This document shows positions 24,850-38,816 of a stretch of DNA of 64,000 bases, piece after piece. The translations under genes and the position numbers were made by a program. The stretch spans positions 1,116,001 through 1,180,000 of the forward strand of contig RBKR01000005.1 in the NCBI GenBank assembly GCA_004835665.1, written 5' to 3'. Position 1 is the stretch's first letter. The number at the start of each line of letters is the position of its first letter. The notes beneath the pieces were generated by a model, which searched no databases, was not told the origin of the DNA, and saw only the letters and a program-made list of their open reading frames with translations. This DNA comes from Phoma sp. XZ068 (Eukaryota > Ascomycota > Dothideomycetes > Pleosporales > Didymellaceae).

Positions 24850-25990
24850 GCTGCTAACTATAGATTACTTAGAGGTCTTAAATAATATAGTGCCTAATTT
24901 CTGCTATATAGCCTTTAGCTATGTCTGCTGTATTAATTACTTTAGTAAGAGTAGCATCTCCTTTGCTAACTACCTAGGCTGCTGCTTCCCCCTAGTTAAT
25001 AACAGTAATTAGCACCTCTACTATACTTAGGTCTATAAGGTTAATACTAGTAAGGATATCTAGACTATATAGTGCATGCAGTGTTTCTTTACTAACTTAG
25101 ACTACTTTGCAGTATATAGCCTTATTATAGGTTATTATTAACTGTTATAGTCTGTTCTAACCTATTATAGCTACCTAAAGCCGTCTTTAACTATCTTAAT
25201 ACAATTTGCAAGCACTTTAACACGCTTAGCTTAGCTACGTGCACTAAGGCCTAGCCTAAGTCTAAGGGGGTGCTTAAGAGTGCAAAGGTCTAGGCTAGAA
25301 GCAATTTAATCTCTAATACACACTAAGTTACTAAGATAATTAAGGGGTAAGCTATTTTGCCCCCTTATTAACTATTCTTAGCTCTTACTAACCCCTTTAG
25401 GGAGTTTAAGCCCTATACTAACTACTTCTTCCTGCACTTAGGTGTTTGCGCCTCTTAAGGCAAACCTATAACTAAGGTACATCCTGTTAGCTAAAAGCAT
25501 AACAAGGTCTCTACCTAGGCTAAGGTTAAAGGCAATAAGTGCAAGCTTAAGCTGCAGGCTGCTGCTAAGGCCGCTTCTCCTGCTAAGAAGGTTAGTTTTC
25601 CCCCTTTTAAGCTACCTTAGGCTATTCTAACCTATTATAGGCTAAGGGCGTCCTTATTAATAGCAAGAGACATAATCTTAAGGCTAGGGCTGCTATTCTT
25701 GTAAGTAAGATTAAGGAACTCTGCCTCTCTAAGGCTAGCAAGTCTACTGCTAACAAGGGCAAGATTACTAAGTATATAAATATAAAGGACAAGGAGTATA
25801 AGGAACTTCTAGCTAAGGCTGCTAAGTTATAAGAGGTAATAGGTAGTTTTAAGGCATTCTAAGGCGTATTTAGTAATTCTAGGGTAAAATAGTGCATAAC
25901 AAGGTAATATAGCCCCTTCTAGCGTATATAGGATAATACCTAGTTTTCTACTGCTTTAGCAGCTATTAATAGTTATAGTTTATTTAAATT
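24850..25990 (+). pseudogene. Antisense ORF of element C, best-preserved copy
   Basis: On the strand opposite to pol, long frames remain open except at glutamine-compatible TAA/TAG codons. Readable blocks are 24,867-25,130 (Cys and aromatic-rich, including QCMQCF-like residues), 25,190-25,410 (lysine-rich, after KHFNTLSL), 25,480-25,600 (AKVKGNKCKLKL) and 25,640-25,920 (KITKYINIKDKEYKELL). The blocks are separated by short AT-rich stretches that could be introns: one at about 25,594-25,640 starts GTTAGT, has a CTAAC branch-like site and ends TATAG with the frame kept. The same region recurs in D1, D2 and D. No known domain is recognised. It is a candidate accessory gene of the family, clearly inactive here. 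Confidence 0.5.
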
Positions 25991-28900
25991 CTACTCTTAT
26001 AACCTTTCTATACTATTTTATAATATAATAGGCTATTATAGCCCCTAGCACCTCCTACTATTATTAAGTACTATTAAACACCTAAAACCTAGTAGGAAAA
26101 ATAGTAAAGGTAACTTTTTTAACTTTAGTAGTAGTAGTATACTTAGGATTTCTATAATTTTCCTAAGTATTAGGATATTTTTCCTTTTTCTTAGGTAGCT
26201 GTCCTAGGCGCCTCTTAGGTTATTACTGTTTATTCTATTGCCTAGGTAGTATTTTCTCCTTTTCCTAGAACTGTTTAAGCGTATTAGAGGATATATTAAC
26301 CCTAGGCTCCTATAAGTTCTCTTTAGAAGAAAAATTAGCCTATTTTATATAATAGAGCTAATTTCTATCCTTATCTTGCTTTTGTTTAAGTATTTTTTCT
26401 ACCTCCTATACATTATTACTATAAGTATAAAGAGTATCTAGAATTAGAGTTGCTAGGTGTAGAAGTAGGCCTTTTAGGTTAAAAGGTTCTAATAATAATA
26501 TATAGAAGACTAGATAAACGCTTTAGAGTCTAGGTAGGTCTACTTTAAACAATAATAGGCTAATCTAGGCTATTATACGCCCTAGGCCTATATACTTCCA
26601 ATCTAGTTTGCATTTTAGCCTAGTTAATTATATATATTAGTTTAAAACTATAACTTGGTTGCCTACTATAAATAGAATAGGTAACCTTAACTTATTCTAG
26701 TACGCCTGTTAATACGCATTTACTATAAGTATCTTCTTCTTATATTCTTATTATAGTTCTAGAAGTTTAGTTGCAACCTGCCTCCTAAGGGGTAATTTAC
26801 CCTAGCCAAGGGCTATACTAGGCTAGTCTGCCCCCCTAGGGTCTAAACTATAGTTTACCTAGAAGGGTGTAGTCTTAATAGTTAAGTATACACTATTATT
26901 ATACACAAACTCTGCTACTAAAATCTATAGGGCCTAATTGTTCTATTCTAACAAACAGTAGTATTAAAGATATTATTCTAAGGTCTAGTTCTGCCTTTCT
27001 GTCTATCTATCTATCTATAGGTAATAGGTAGATATAAGAACCCTCCTAGAGTTTAGATAATATTAAAAGGTGTTCTAGTATTTTGCATTTATTAGCAGGC
27101 CCTAGTTAGAAATAATTTATTTAGGGGCTCTGTGCAATTAGATTATCTCCCTTATCTAGGACTGTGCTAGGTTAACTCTGTCCTAATTACCCCTAGCTAG
27201 GATATAATAGGCTATTTTAGTTAATTAGCACACTACTACTAACACTATATTATATACTATACTACTTATCTTGCTAGAGGGAAGTTCTATAATAAAGTCT
27301 ATTATAACTTTCTTCTATAGTCTATTAGGTAGTAGAAGTAGTGCTAGCAGCCTGTACAGTTTATGCCTTACTAGTGTTAACCTTCTATAGAGTATACACT
27401 CCCTGCAGTACTAAGCTACGTCCTCTCTTATACTCTTCTATATATATTAGCACTAGAGTTTCTCTAATGTCCTTCTTATACTAAAATATCCTGCTATTAG
27501 GTTATTATAGTATTTATAAAGGGCTTCTACTCTTTCCTGCAGTGTTACTAGCTCCTTAACGCCTAACTAGGATATAGTAGAGCGTTCTAGGTTGTTATAG
27601 GCCGTTTTAGGCCCTATAGTGCTAGTATCTATCTTAGTATCTATTTTTATATTAGACTTTTCTTCTATAGTCCTAGGTTCTCTTAGAGATTACTTATTAG
27701 CCTTCTAGAATTCCTAAAGAGCTGTACTTGTCTCCTCTAGTAGAGTATATATTACCTTTAACTATATTATTACAGCAGCTACTAAAGTGCTTAAGTCTCT
27801 TTTCCTATTTAAGAGGTCCTTTATTAGTTATATAAATACCTAATTATACTTTTAGGAAGGCTTTTACGCCTTACTTATATAATTAGGTCTCCTTAATAGC
27901 CTATCTACTAGGTTTATTTTCCTAGGTTAGTAGGTTAAAGTAAAATTATACTAGCTTAGTACTAAATATAACTAAACCTGCTAGTAGTTTAACACCTTAG
28001 TCTCTATAAACTATTTTAGGTTTATATAGTCTGTAAGAATTTTAAAATAGATCCTCTAGAGGTAATATTGCTAGTACTTTACACTCTTTACAATTACTAG
28101 TAATTCCTAATTATATATATTATAGTTATACTCTGCTTAGATAAGCTTGCGTAAGTAGAAGCCTATTAGCCTTTATTAGCTTACTTTACCCTATCCTAGG
28201 CTATATTAGCTTAGTATACCTAAGATTACTCTACCTAAAGCATTAACTTCTAGTCTAGTTTGTTTTCCTTTCTTAAAGTAAGCAAGAATTAGAACTATTA
28301 AGAAGGCGTCCTTTAGCTACTTAAAGGCTTTCTTTACTGCCTCTAGCAAGCGCAGTAGCTAGCTTTCCTCCCTCTTTATAGCTAGCCTAGCCTAGGCCTA
28401 ACCTAGGTCCTTTCTTATTAATGTTGTAAGTAGGAGTACTATACAGCTAAATCCTTTAATAAAGCGTTAATAGTAATTTATAAATCCTATAAAAACGCGT
28501 ATATTATATACTATAGTTAGTAATAGCTAATCTTAGATTATTTTAGCCCTTTCTAGGTTAATACTAACCCCTTATAGAGATACTACGTATCCAAGGTACT
28601 CTATACACTGTATATACTATTTGCACTTTAATAGCTTAATATATAGCTTATATTACTATAATTATTCTAGAATTTCTTAAATATAGGTAATGTGCTCCTC
28701 TTCTGTGTTTAAGAATATTAAGATATTATCTAAGTATATAATGCACGTAACATCTACTAGTCCTACTAAGGCTTTATTTATATATACCTAGAACTAAGCA
28801 GGTATATTTGTTAGGCTAAAGGGCATAATAGTATACTTAAAATAACTATATCTAGTCTAGAATATAGTCTTCTATTTATTTCCCTCCCTTATTTAGATCT

Positions 28901-31192
28901 AATAATAGGTGTCCCTAATATCTAGTTTAGTAAACACTCTTACCTTTAAGAGGTAATCTAGAGATTTAGAGATTAAGGGTAATAGGTACTAATTCTTTAT
29001 AGTTATCTTATTAAGGCCTTTAAAGTCTATATAAAGGCGCAAACTACTATCCTTTTTCTTTATAAATAATATTAGGGCCCTAGCAGAGGATCTTAAGTAT
29101 TAAATCTAGCCTCTAGCTATATAGTTAACTAGGTATTTATATAATACTACTAACTCTACCTTTAACAGACTATATAAGGGCTAATACAGGGGTATAGTTT
29201 CTTTAGCTAAATTAATTACTAAATTATTTAAGCTATAGTTAGGTAAACACTGTGCATTATCTTCTAATGCAATATCTACAAAATTAGTATAGTATATAGG
29301 CATTTTATCTATATTAGGTTAATCTAGCCTATTCTAGCCTGTAAAGGCTATAAGGCAGGTATATATATCTGTCTAGAGGTTACACATAGTGCAATTAAAC
29401 TCTTCTGCATCTTCTAACACTATCTTAAAGAATTTAGTTATACTCTTAACCTTTGTCCCCCTAAAGAGCACATACTAAGTAGTATAATTAATTTTAGGCT
29501 AACACATGTTAATTTAAAGCAAGCCTAAATATATTTAGTACCTTCTAAAGTTAGTAACTATAAACAGTATATTACCTGCCTCCTTACAGCCTTATAAGTT
29601 AACTATAGTTATTCTTATAGTTATAGTACTATATATCTATATTATAGACCTATCTACCCCCTCTGCAAGGAATTTAGGCAGAGGATCTATATAGAGATTT
29701 TGCTCCTTTACTACAATTATAGAGAGTAAATTAAGCTAGAAGCCCCTATCTACTAAGGCCTCTATTAGTCTAGAAGATCTTATAGTTACTTCTACTATAA
29801 GTAGCTATACTAGCTAAGAGTATAATGCTGTGCAAAGAGTGCTAAGATCCCTACTCTCCTATATATAAGAGATATAAGCAAGAAGGAGCAGATCTAATCC
29901 TTCTACCTCTTGCCTTTTTCTAAGTCCCCTCCTTCTTTAGGTTTTATAGACTTATTAGGGTTTAGATACTTTAGTCTAATATATCCTACCTCCCTACACC
30001 TATAATAGGTTACTATAAAGTAGTCTGCTCTTAGCTTTAACCCCTTAGGCCTCTTTAGGCTACTATAGTTAGAACTACCCTCTTTCTTATACTTTATAGC
30101 CTCTTTAGACCCCTTTATATCTTTTAAGTTACCTTTCTACTTCCCTAACTTCTTAGGAGGTTTTTCTTTCTTTAAGCTCTTAGGATAGCCCCTCTGTTAA
30201 TAAATTATGTTAGTAACCTCTTCTACCTAGCTAAGTATTATATAACACTCCTCTAGGTATATAAATAGCTGCCTTTATATCTCTTTAGGTAATATATAGA
30301 TATATCTAATTACTTAGAGGTTTACTCTATATATATTGCCTAGTTCTTCCTAGTAAGGCCTTATATAATCTAGCAAATCTATAGGACTGCTATAAGGAAG
30401 CATTTTAGCACAACTTAAGGCCTTATATGCTTTTTATCTCCTTTCTAAGATAGTGCCTAGAGAGCCTAGCATTACAGCTTTTATAGCTTCCTAGGTTAGT
30501 TTCTATAAGGGATTTGCGTAAAGTTAGTTAGTATAGTACACTAACTATAAGGTCTTTATAGTCTCTAACAGGTACTATACACTAAAATTAACCTTTTGCG
30601 TCTCCTATAGGAAGTTAGCAGGCAGTCTATTAAAAAACTGCTTGCAATCTTGCTTCTAGCAGTTATATACTATATATATTTACTTAGTAAATATATATAG
30701 TAGCTTAGAGCAAGGTAAACCTAAAGTTAGGACTATAGGAACTACTATAGCTAACTAAGCTCTACTAGGGATAGCTTGCAGGGCATTAATATCTCTAGCA
30801 AGGTATCTAGCCTTTATTTCTTTAAGGCAAGCTACTTATTACATCTTTATAGCCCTCTTATGCTAAGCTTTTAACTCTTGCAGCTCTTAGTCTATACTAT
30901 CTACTACTAGGGTATTCTAGGCCTCTATAGGCTGCTATAACCTGTTAGAGAGTCTACTAGCTTATACTAGTAAGCCTTGTGCCTTATTTATTATATTTAA
31001 GGAGACAATAGGTTAATTATCCCTTAGTATTATATTCTAAGTTCCTGCTGTCCTTAATATAGAGAACTCCCCTATTACTATAGAAAAGGAGGCTTCTAGT
31101 AGTTCTAGAGTAAGTTCCTCTATAATAGGGCTTAATTAGTTACTTATTCTATAATACTATAATCTACTCTCTAGTAAAGGGAGCAAATAGAA

Positions 31193-31425
31193 TGTTAGGC
31201 TTAATAGCTAGGGGCACTAGAGAGAGAAGTATTAATACAAGCAGGTAGGACTATAATAGTCCTAAATAAGGTTAATTAATAGTAGACTGTTTGCTACCTT
31301 ATAGCAAACAGCTAAGCTAGGCTCTATATACTCTAGTTACCCTACACAGAGGTAACTCTAGTAACTACGCCCTACCTAAGCATAGTAATATAAGTATTTA
31401 ACTCCTATAAGCTATATGTCTAACA
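31193..31425 (-). repeat. 5' LTR of element C (right end)
   Basis: The 233-bp LTR starts TGTTAGGC and ends GTCTAACA on the plus strand, keeping both terminal dinucleotides. Confidence 0.92.
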
Positions 31426-32084
31426 GGTATTATATACTATATTATTTAAAACCTCTAAGAAATCTATAGTTAGTAGCTAAAAAGTACTAGTAAGTAGTAT
31501 AATATATAAATATAGTTAAGAATAGTATAAAATAGTCTAAAATAACCTAGTTAGTGCTAAAATAGTTAAATAAAGCTTAAACTAGCTCTTATAAGCCCTA
31601 ATAAGCTAACTTAGGCTATAATAGCTTAGAATAACTTATATTAGGGCCTATTAGGGCTAGAATATAAAAATAAATTTTTTTAAAAACTTACTAAATTAAG
31701 TAGTAAAAAAAACAAATAATAGCTAGAAATTATAAATAGAAACCTATTAGAGGCCTATAGATACTCTACTAGCTAGTAGGTAGAAGTAGAGTATAGATAA
31801 ATAGAATTCTAGGTAAAGGTAAAGGTAAAAGTAAAAATTTCTCTCTAGAAGCCTAAGCCTGCCTTTAACTTAAGCTAGGCTACCTACTACCTATTCTCCT
31901 AGTATAGAGCTATAATAGCCTATAATAGCTTAAAATAGCTACTAATATATTCCTCTATAGTTACCTAGAATATTTAACTATAGAAAGAGAATATTATTAA
32001 ATATATAGCTTATAGGAGTTAAATACTTATACTACTATACTTAGGTAAGGTATAGTTACTAGAGTTACCTTTATATAGAGTAAC
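31426..32084 (+). mobile_element. Element D, middle piece, with start of its 3' LTR
   Basis: It continues element D after the nested element C. A purine tract (TAGAAAGAGAATAT) precedes the LTR start at 31,995. Only the first 90 bp of the LTR are here, ending with the target site GTAAC (32,080-32,084) of the family B compound. The other 143 bp are at 47,858-48,000. Confidence 0.85.
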
Positions 32085-32568
32085 TATTAAGGTTATAAAC
32101 TAAGTAAAGCTTATAAATACTTCTAAGGTTAGTTCTCTAGAATAAGTACTAGTATAGAAGAAGGTTAGTATAGATACCTAGTAAAATACTATAATAGCTA
32201 TAGAGTTAATAATAAGTAGTATAGATAGTTAATCTATCTAGCTTAAAAGTTAGGCTAAGTTTTAATAATAAAGTTAATTAATAAAGTTAAATATAATACT
32301 ATAAGGGTAGTATTTCTAAGTATTATATACTAAAGAGTATTCTATATTTCTTATAATATCCTATAAAGTCTTATAGGAGGCCCTATAGTTTCTATAAGTA
32401 GTTTATAGTTTCTATAGAATATATATATAGTGTCTTATACTATTTTATACTTTTAGTATAGTTTATTTCTATAGAACTATAGAATATTATATAGCCTTCT
32501 TAGCTCTATACTATTAATCTATAACTATAACTTTATTATACTATACCTCTTTCTCTAAGATTATAATA
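32085..32568 (-). repeat. 3' LTR of element B1
   Basis: The 484-bp family B LTR is inverted (TATTAAGG to ATTATAATA). The target site GTAAC adjoins it at 32,080-32,084. Confidence 0.9.
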
Positions 32569-32659
32569 CTATTCTCTTTCTTTATAGTTTATATTCTTAT
32601 AAACTAATAAATAGTTTTCTAAAGTACCTAAGCCTAATATATAATAAAAGCCTAAATTA

Positions 32660-33130
32660 ATAATATTAGATATCTTACTATAGTTGCCTATAAGTACTAT
32701 ATAAAGAAGAACTTACCTTATAAAATATCTTTATTATATAAGAAGTATAAAAATTATAAATAGAATAGAATAAAGAAGTATAAGCTTGTAGATTTACCTA
32801 TTTTTAACTTCTTTAAAATTAATAATAAGATATTATATCTAGAAGAAATAGAAGATAAGGCTACTAAGGCTAAGAAAGCTATAATAGCTGCCTTATAGGC
32901 TACCTATACTAAATTAAATAGAGTATATAAATAAAAGAAATTCTTAAAGTATTATAAATAGTAATAGTTTAATATAAGTACTTAGTTTATTAAGAATATA
33001 GAGCACCTAGAGCAATAGGAGTTATTACTTAATAATATTACTATACTTAAGAATAGGTTAATACCTAGCTTACTTATACTAGACTAGGCAATATATCCTC
33101 TATCTCTAGATTCTAATACTACTAATACTA
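32660..33130 (+). pseudogene. Antisense ORF of element B1, RIP-decayed
   Basis: This is the plus-strand homologue of the minus-strand frame at 1650-2105. The acidic heptad stretch (LEEIEDKATKAK) is readable at about 32,840-32,880. Stops lie at glutamine-compatible codons. Confidence 0.45.
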
Positions 33131-36100
33131 GTATAATAGCTAGTAGTAGTTTATAAGGTTTATTAATAGTTCCTATATATTCTCTAAGTTAGGTTATTCT
33201 AACTACTTAACTAGATATTTATTCTTATATCCTTTCTTTTAATATTATATTATTTTTTTAACTTTCTACTTTGTTTTTTTCTTAACCTAGTAGTAAAAGT
33301 CCTTCTAAATTAGTATATTAGGATCTACTAGTTCTAGTAGTAATATATAGAATATAAAGTATATTCTAGTATCCTATAGTAGTTTAAGTTAATAGTTTAT
33401 AGGGCTAATTTACCTAGAAATAAAAAATAGTCTAACTTTAATATAATTTAGTTTTTTTATTAGTCTTTATATTCTTAAGTTTTTTATAAAGAGATAGACT
33501 TTATCTCCCTCTTTTAGCTAAGGTACTATTTTTCTTTTCTAATTAGTATAAGAGATTACTTATTATTAAGCTTTTTAAATATTTTTAAGTAATTTCTAGT
33601 ATACTTTCTTTAGTCTTTATACTAAGGTTATTACTAAATCTATTTAGATATTACTATTAAGAGATCTTATAAAGAGATTTAGGTATCTTCTATAGTTTAT
33701 AAAGAATAGTATTATACCTATTACTTTTAATAATTTATTATTATATATAATCTATACTATAGGTAATAGTAAGACCTAGTTATCTTGTTTCTAGTTACTA
33801 TATATTCTTAAGTATATTTCTATAGTTTAATTTATTCTTTCTATCTATCTATCTGTTTATAGATAATATATAGTTAATAGCTTTTTCTTAGTACCTATAG
33901 CTACTATAAGTATAGTCTAATAATTTAATATAAAGAGCTTATCTCTATTACTAATAATTAATTCTAGTATACTATAGTAATAGATAATTCTATCTAAAAA
34001 TACTTATATAAGCTGCTCTATAGTATAACTATATTAAAATAGTATTATTTCTACTGCTTTAGTAAACCTATCTACTATAATAAAGATTAAGTTATAGGTA
34101 TATTCTATAATAGAGTTCTTAGAGATTAGTAGTTATATAATAAAATCTATTATAATATTTATCTATAGTGCTATTAGTAGCTCTATTACTTATATTTCTT
34201 TAAACTTTATATATATACTATATTTATTCTGTTAGTAATTAACATAGTTCTTAATAAACTTAGTAACCTTATCTTTTATATAGCTAAACTTATAATATTA
34301 TCTAATAAGTTCTATTATTTATATTATACTAGAGTGTCTATAAAGTAAATTATTATAATATTATATAATAATTTCTATTTAAAGTTCCTCTAGTACTACT
34401 ATAGGTATATATTATTTCTACTAAACTTATATTATATTATTAAGCTACTAAGATAGTTCTAGTAATTTATTCTTATATATCTATAAGATAGTATATTCTT
34501 TAATTATTTTTTCTTCTACAAGGTTATATTAGTAGCTTAGTATATTAGCTCTTATATTATCTTTTTCTAGAGTATATATTATTTTAAACTTATATTGTTC
34601 TAGTAGCTTAGACTATTATACCTATTAGCTATTAAGCTTTTTAGTTATAGTAAAGTATACTAGGTTCTTATAGTTAGTATAAATAGTAAGTTCTAAGCAG
34701 CTTTCTATATAGATTCTCTAATATTCTAGAGCTAATATAATAGCTAGTAATTCCTTATTATATATATTATATTACTTCTCTAGTCTTAAGAATTTTCTAG
34801 ACTAGTAAGTAATTAGGTACTATTATCTATTTTATTCTTATATAGTATAAGCTCTTAATACTAAATCTAAAGTATCTATCTTAATTTAAAGTAGCTTTTT
34901 ACTCTTAAATATAATTATTATAGGTAGCTTAGTATAGAACTATTTAAGTAATTAGAAAGTATCCTCTTATACTTATTCTTACTTAAATAGTATATTCTTC
35001 TATATAAGCTTTGTAAGCAGCAAGGCCTTAAGTAAATAGTTCTTAATAAAGTATTAGTTAAAATTAATAAATTCTAGAAATTTCTAAATTCTCTTAAGAA
35101 AGGTAGGAGTTAGCTAATTCTTTATAACCTAAATCTTTATTTTACTTATCTTAACTTTATATCTTTCTATAATATAGCTAAGAAATTCTACTTCTTTCTT
35201 ATACTATTTATACTTCTTAGGTTTAAGTTAAAGGTCTACTTTTTTTAGGTATTCTAATACTTCTCTAATATAGTAAATATATTCTTCTAGTATTACTAAA
35301 TATACTAGGATATTATTAAGGTATACTACTACTATAGTATCTAAGTATACTCTTAATATATTATTAATAAGGGCCTAATATATAGCTAGTATATTAGTAA
35401 GCCTAAATAGTATTATTAAATACTTAAAATAACTATAGTATATTCTAAACACAGTCTTCTACTCTTTACTTTTCTTTATATATATAAGGTTATATACTCT
35501 ATATAAATTAAGTATAGTAAAGTATTATACTCTAGATAACTAATCTTATACTTCCTTAATATTTAGTAATAGGTACTAATTCTTAATTATAATATTATTA
35601 AGTTTCTTATAGTTAATATATATTTATAGTTTACTATCTTTCTTTAGTATAAAGAGAACTAGAAATTCTACTAGTAATTCTAATTCTTATATAAATTCTT
35701 TCTTAAAGTTCTTATTAATATATTTCTTAAGTATACTAAGTTCTTTCTTAGATATTTTATATATAGGCCTAAAAGGCAGTTCCCTTCCTTTCTAGAGCTT
35801 AATCTTATAATTCTAGAGTTTATACTATAGTAATACTTTTATAGTCTTCTTATTATAGAAGAGTTCTATATAACTTTTATATTTATCTAGGATATTAAGA
35901 GGTATACTATCTTTCTCTTTAACTATTACTTTATAATTAGTAGGGTGTTCTATATCTATATAGTTAACTACTCTATCTTAGTATATTTTATATATTAAAG
36001 AGATACTATTAATCTCTTTCTTATCTACTAGTTATATTATAAACTATATAGGCTATAATATAGTAGTACTATATCTATATTAACTTAATAAAAGCTATTA

Positions 36101-38410
36101 ATTCTTCTAATTAATATCTAGATTATACTTTCTTAACTATAGAAGTTCTAATATAATATTATAAGTAGCTATCCTAAAAGTATCTAGGGTTATTTCCTTA
36201 TAGTATCTATAGATCTAGAGGTATACTATAGTTACTTTATATATAATCTTAGATTCCTCTAGTATTAGTTCTCTATTAGCTACTTTAAGTAAGTAGAGTA
36301 TTATCTTCTAAGTAGAGTATAGTCTAGCTAGCTATACTACTTATAAAGAGATATAATTAGACTATACTCTAGAGTCTAAAAGTATATATATCTATCCTCT
36401 ATTTATCCTAATAGGTAACTTAATTAGTTAGTAATTACTTTTAATACTATTAATAGATTAATCTCTAGTGCCTACTAGTACTACTCTAAAAAGGAAGTCT
36501 CTTATCTAAAGCTATTACTTTACTTCTTTCTTTTATAGGTCTTATAGTAGAGATTAAAGTAAGTCTACTAATACTAATTAAAGTATTACTTATTTACTAC
36601 TAATCTTTATTATTTATACTTAGACTTACTCTAGCTAGAAAAGTATTTATTATTATATTTATCTATTAGGTATAGTATATAGTAGTCCTCCTTATAATCT
36701 TTCTATTATAGTTTATATAGATATTACTTTAAGAACTATCCTAAATTAAGCTTCTTTAAGTAGTATATCTAGTATTTATTATAGTAGTATACTATCTATA
36801 ACAGTACTCTATAATATAGGTTTCTTAGGTCTAAGCTATAATTAAGTTCTAGGTAATTATAGTTCTAGCTCTAATATACTTCTAGTTAATAATATTATTA
36901 GTATTCCTTATATAACTTATTATACTAATTTTCTTTATTATTATCTACTTTAATAGAGAGGATAATTAGGTCTTAATATAACTTAGTATAGGCCTTATTA
37001 TTAGCTTTCTTAGCTTTATATTACTTATATTTCTAATAGTATATATATTATACTATACTTTATATTATATAGTAGTAAAGTATATAGATTTATTCTAATC
37101 TTTATTATCCTCTAGGTATTATCTAGGTAGTTATAGTATATTATCTTTAGTATTAGTTATTTAGGTTACTTAGAATTTATAGTATAAGGTTATAGCTATA
37201 CTAGAAGCTTCTAGGAGTTTAAGATACTTCTCTCTTAATATCTATATAATTATATATTTATAGCTATAAGGGTATTTATATACTTATAACTTTATAGGTA
37301 CTAGTTTATATATAACCTCTAGTTTAGTATTTTTATTTTATTCTAACTCTAGATTTTCTATAAGTTGTCTAATTCTATTAGCAAGAATCTTCTATTTATT
37401 ACTAGTATCCTTGCCTTCTAGCCTGCTAGCTAATATATTAATCTATTAGAATACTTTATTTTATTAATAGTCTCTAGTAAAGTAGCCTAGTTTACTATAG
37501 TTATAATAGGTATTACCTCTATTACTGTTATTATTATTATATCCCTTCTTTTTATTCTATTATAGTTTTATAGTTATTAGCCCTTTATTTATATTAGACA
37601 GGTTTATTACCTTAGGTCTATAGTACCTACTCTAAGTATTACTATAAATATAGTAACCTATATTAGGTTAGTAGTTATTTCTATAGTTACTATAATAAGT
37701 ATAGTTATTTTATTAGTTATATTATAGTTAAGATAGCTAGCCTATAGCTTAAGCATATAGATTATTATATAGCTCTTATTAGAGCTTATATAATTTAATA
37801 TTAAAGTTAATTACTATATTAATAAGGTTGTCTAAGGTTTCTATACTTATACTAGTATATATTAGTTCTTCTTTTACCTTAGGTTTAAGTCCTTAATAAA
37901 ATATTATAGTTAATATAGTATTATTTTAGTCTATATTAGCTATAAGTTACTAGAACTTAGTAGTATAATTAGTAGTAAATTAGGTCTAATAAATATATTA
38001 GATATCTTATCTAGTAATAGTAGGTTTATTTAAGACTTTAAAGATTAGGTAGATCTTATCTTTAAAGGTATTAAAGTCTTCTATCTATATATTAACCTTA
38101 TTAAGTATATTATCTTTACTATAGAGTTAAATAAAAGGTTTAATCTAGGTAAATACTTTTCTATATATATAGCTTGCTACTAAGGTAACTCTCTTCTTAG
38201 CCTCTACTTTATTTCTTTAGAATATAAAGAATAGGTTCTATTATATTAACTAGTTATCTAGCTTACTATAGTCTCTCTTATAGAGATTAGGTTACTTAAT
38301 ATTAATAGTATTAGTAGTAATAGTTCTTTCTATTATATTAATATTAGAGTATAAGCTAGTAAGAGTAACTTTAGTTTCTAAAGTAGTACTTATCTTAGAG
38401 GTATTTAAAA

Positions 38411-38816
38411 TATTAAGGTTATAAACTAAGTAAAGCTTATAAATACTTCTAAGGTTAGTTCTCTAGGATAAGTGCTAGTATAAAAGAGGGTTAGTATAAA
38501 TACCTAGTAAAATACTATAATAGCTATAGAGTTAATAATAAGTAGTATAGATAGTTAATCTATCTAGCTTAAAAGTTAAGCTAAGTTCTAATAATAATAT
38601 TAATTAATAAAGTTAAATATAATACTATAAGGGTAATGTTCCTAAGTATTATATACTAAAGAGTGTTCTATATTTTTTATAATATCCTATAAAGTTCTAT
38701 AGAAGGCCCTTTAGTTTCTATAAGTAGTTTATAGTTTCTATAGAATATATATATAGTATCTTATACTATTTTATACTCTTAGTATAGTTTATTTCTATAG
38801 AACTATAGAATATTAT
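38411..38816 (-). repeat. 5' LTR of element B1, truncated
   Basis: The family B LTR lacks its last roughly 78 bp, where the LTR of B2 begins directly at 38,817. Confidence 0.8.

Larger units (their letters stand above)
24100..31425 (-). mobile_element. Element C: complete gypsy retrotransposon nested in element D
   Basis: This 7326-bp element has two 233-bp LTRs and a perfect GGTAT duplication (24,095-24,099 and 31,426-31,430). Coding runs on the minus strand. A gag zinc knuckle (CYRCREVG) lies near 29,980-30,010. Reverse transcriptase reads PFGLTN around 28,810-28,830 and IIYLDNILIF at 28,708-28,740. An EYLGYVVS block lies around 28,590-28,615, and integrase TDxQTER remnants lie at about 27,000-27,035. 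A purine tract (reverse complement of 24,333-24,347) adjoins the left LTR, which confirms that it is the 3' LTR. About 2.6 kb separate integrase from the 3' LTR, which is long for the group, and this stretch holds an antisense frame. I did not find a clear chromodomain. Confidence 0.88.
32085..38816 (-). mobile_element. Element B1: family B chromovirus on the minus strand, RIP-degraded
   Basis: A nearly complete family B element read right to left. The 3' LTR is 32,085-32,568, with a purine tract (reverse complement of about 32,570-32,585) next to it. Chromodomain remnants lie at about 33,195-33,300 and an integrase TDxQ-ER region at about 33,835-33,870. The reverse-transcriptase motif is degraded to VYLNNILVYL at about 35,305-35,340. 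A gag zinc-knuckle remnant lies near 37,480-37,515, and gag continues to about 38,400. The 5' LTR (38,411-38,816) is cut after 406 bp by the start of the next family B LTR. The antisense frame lies at about 32,660-33,130 on the plus strand. Confidence 0.85.
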
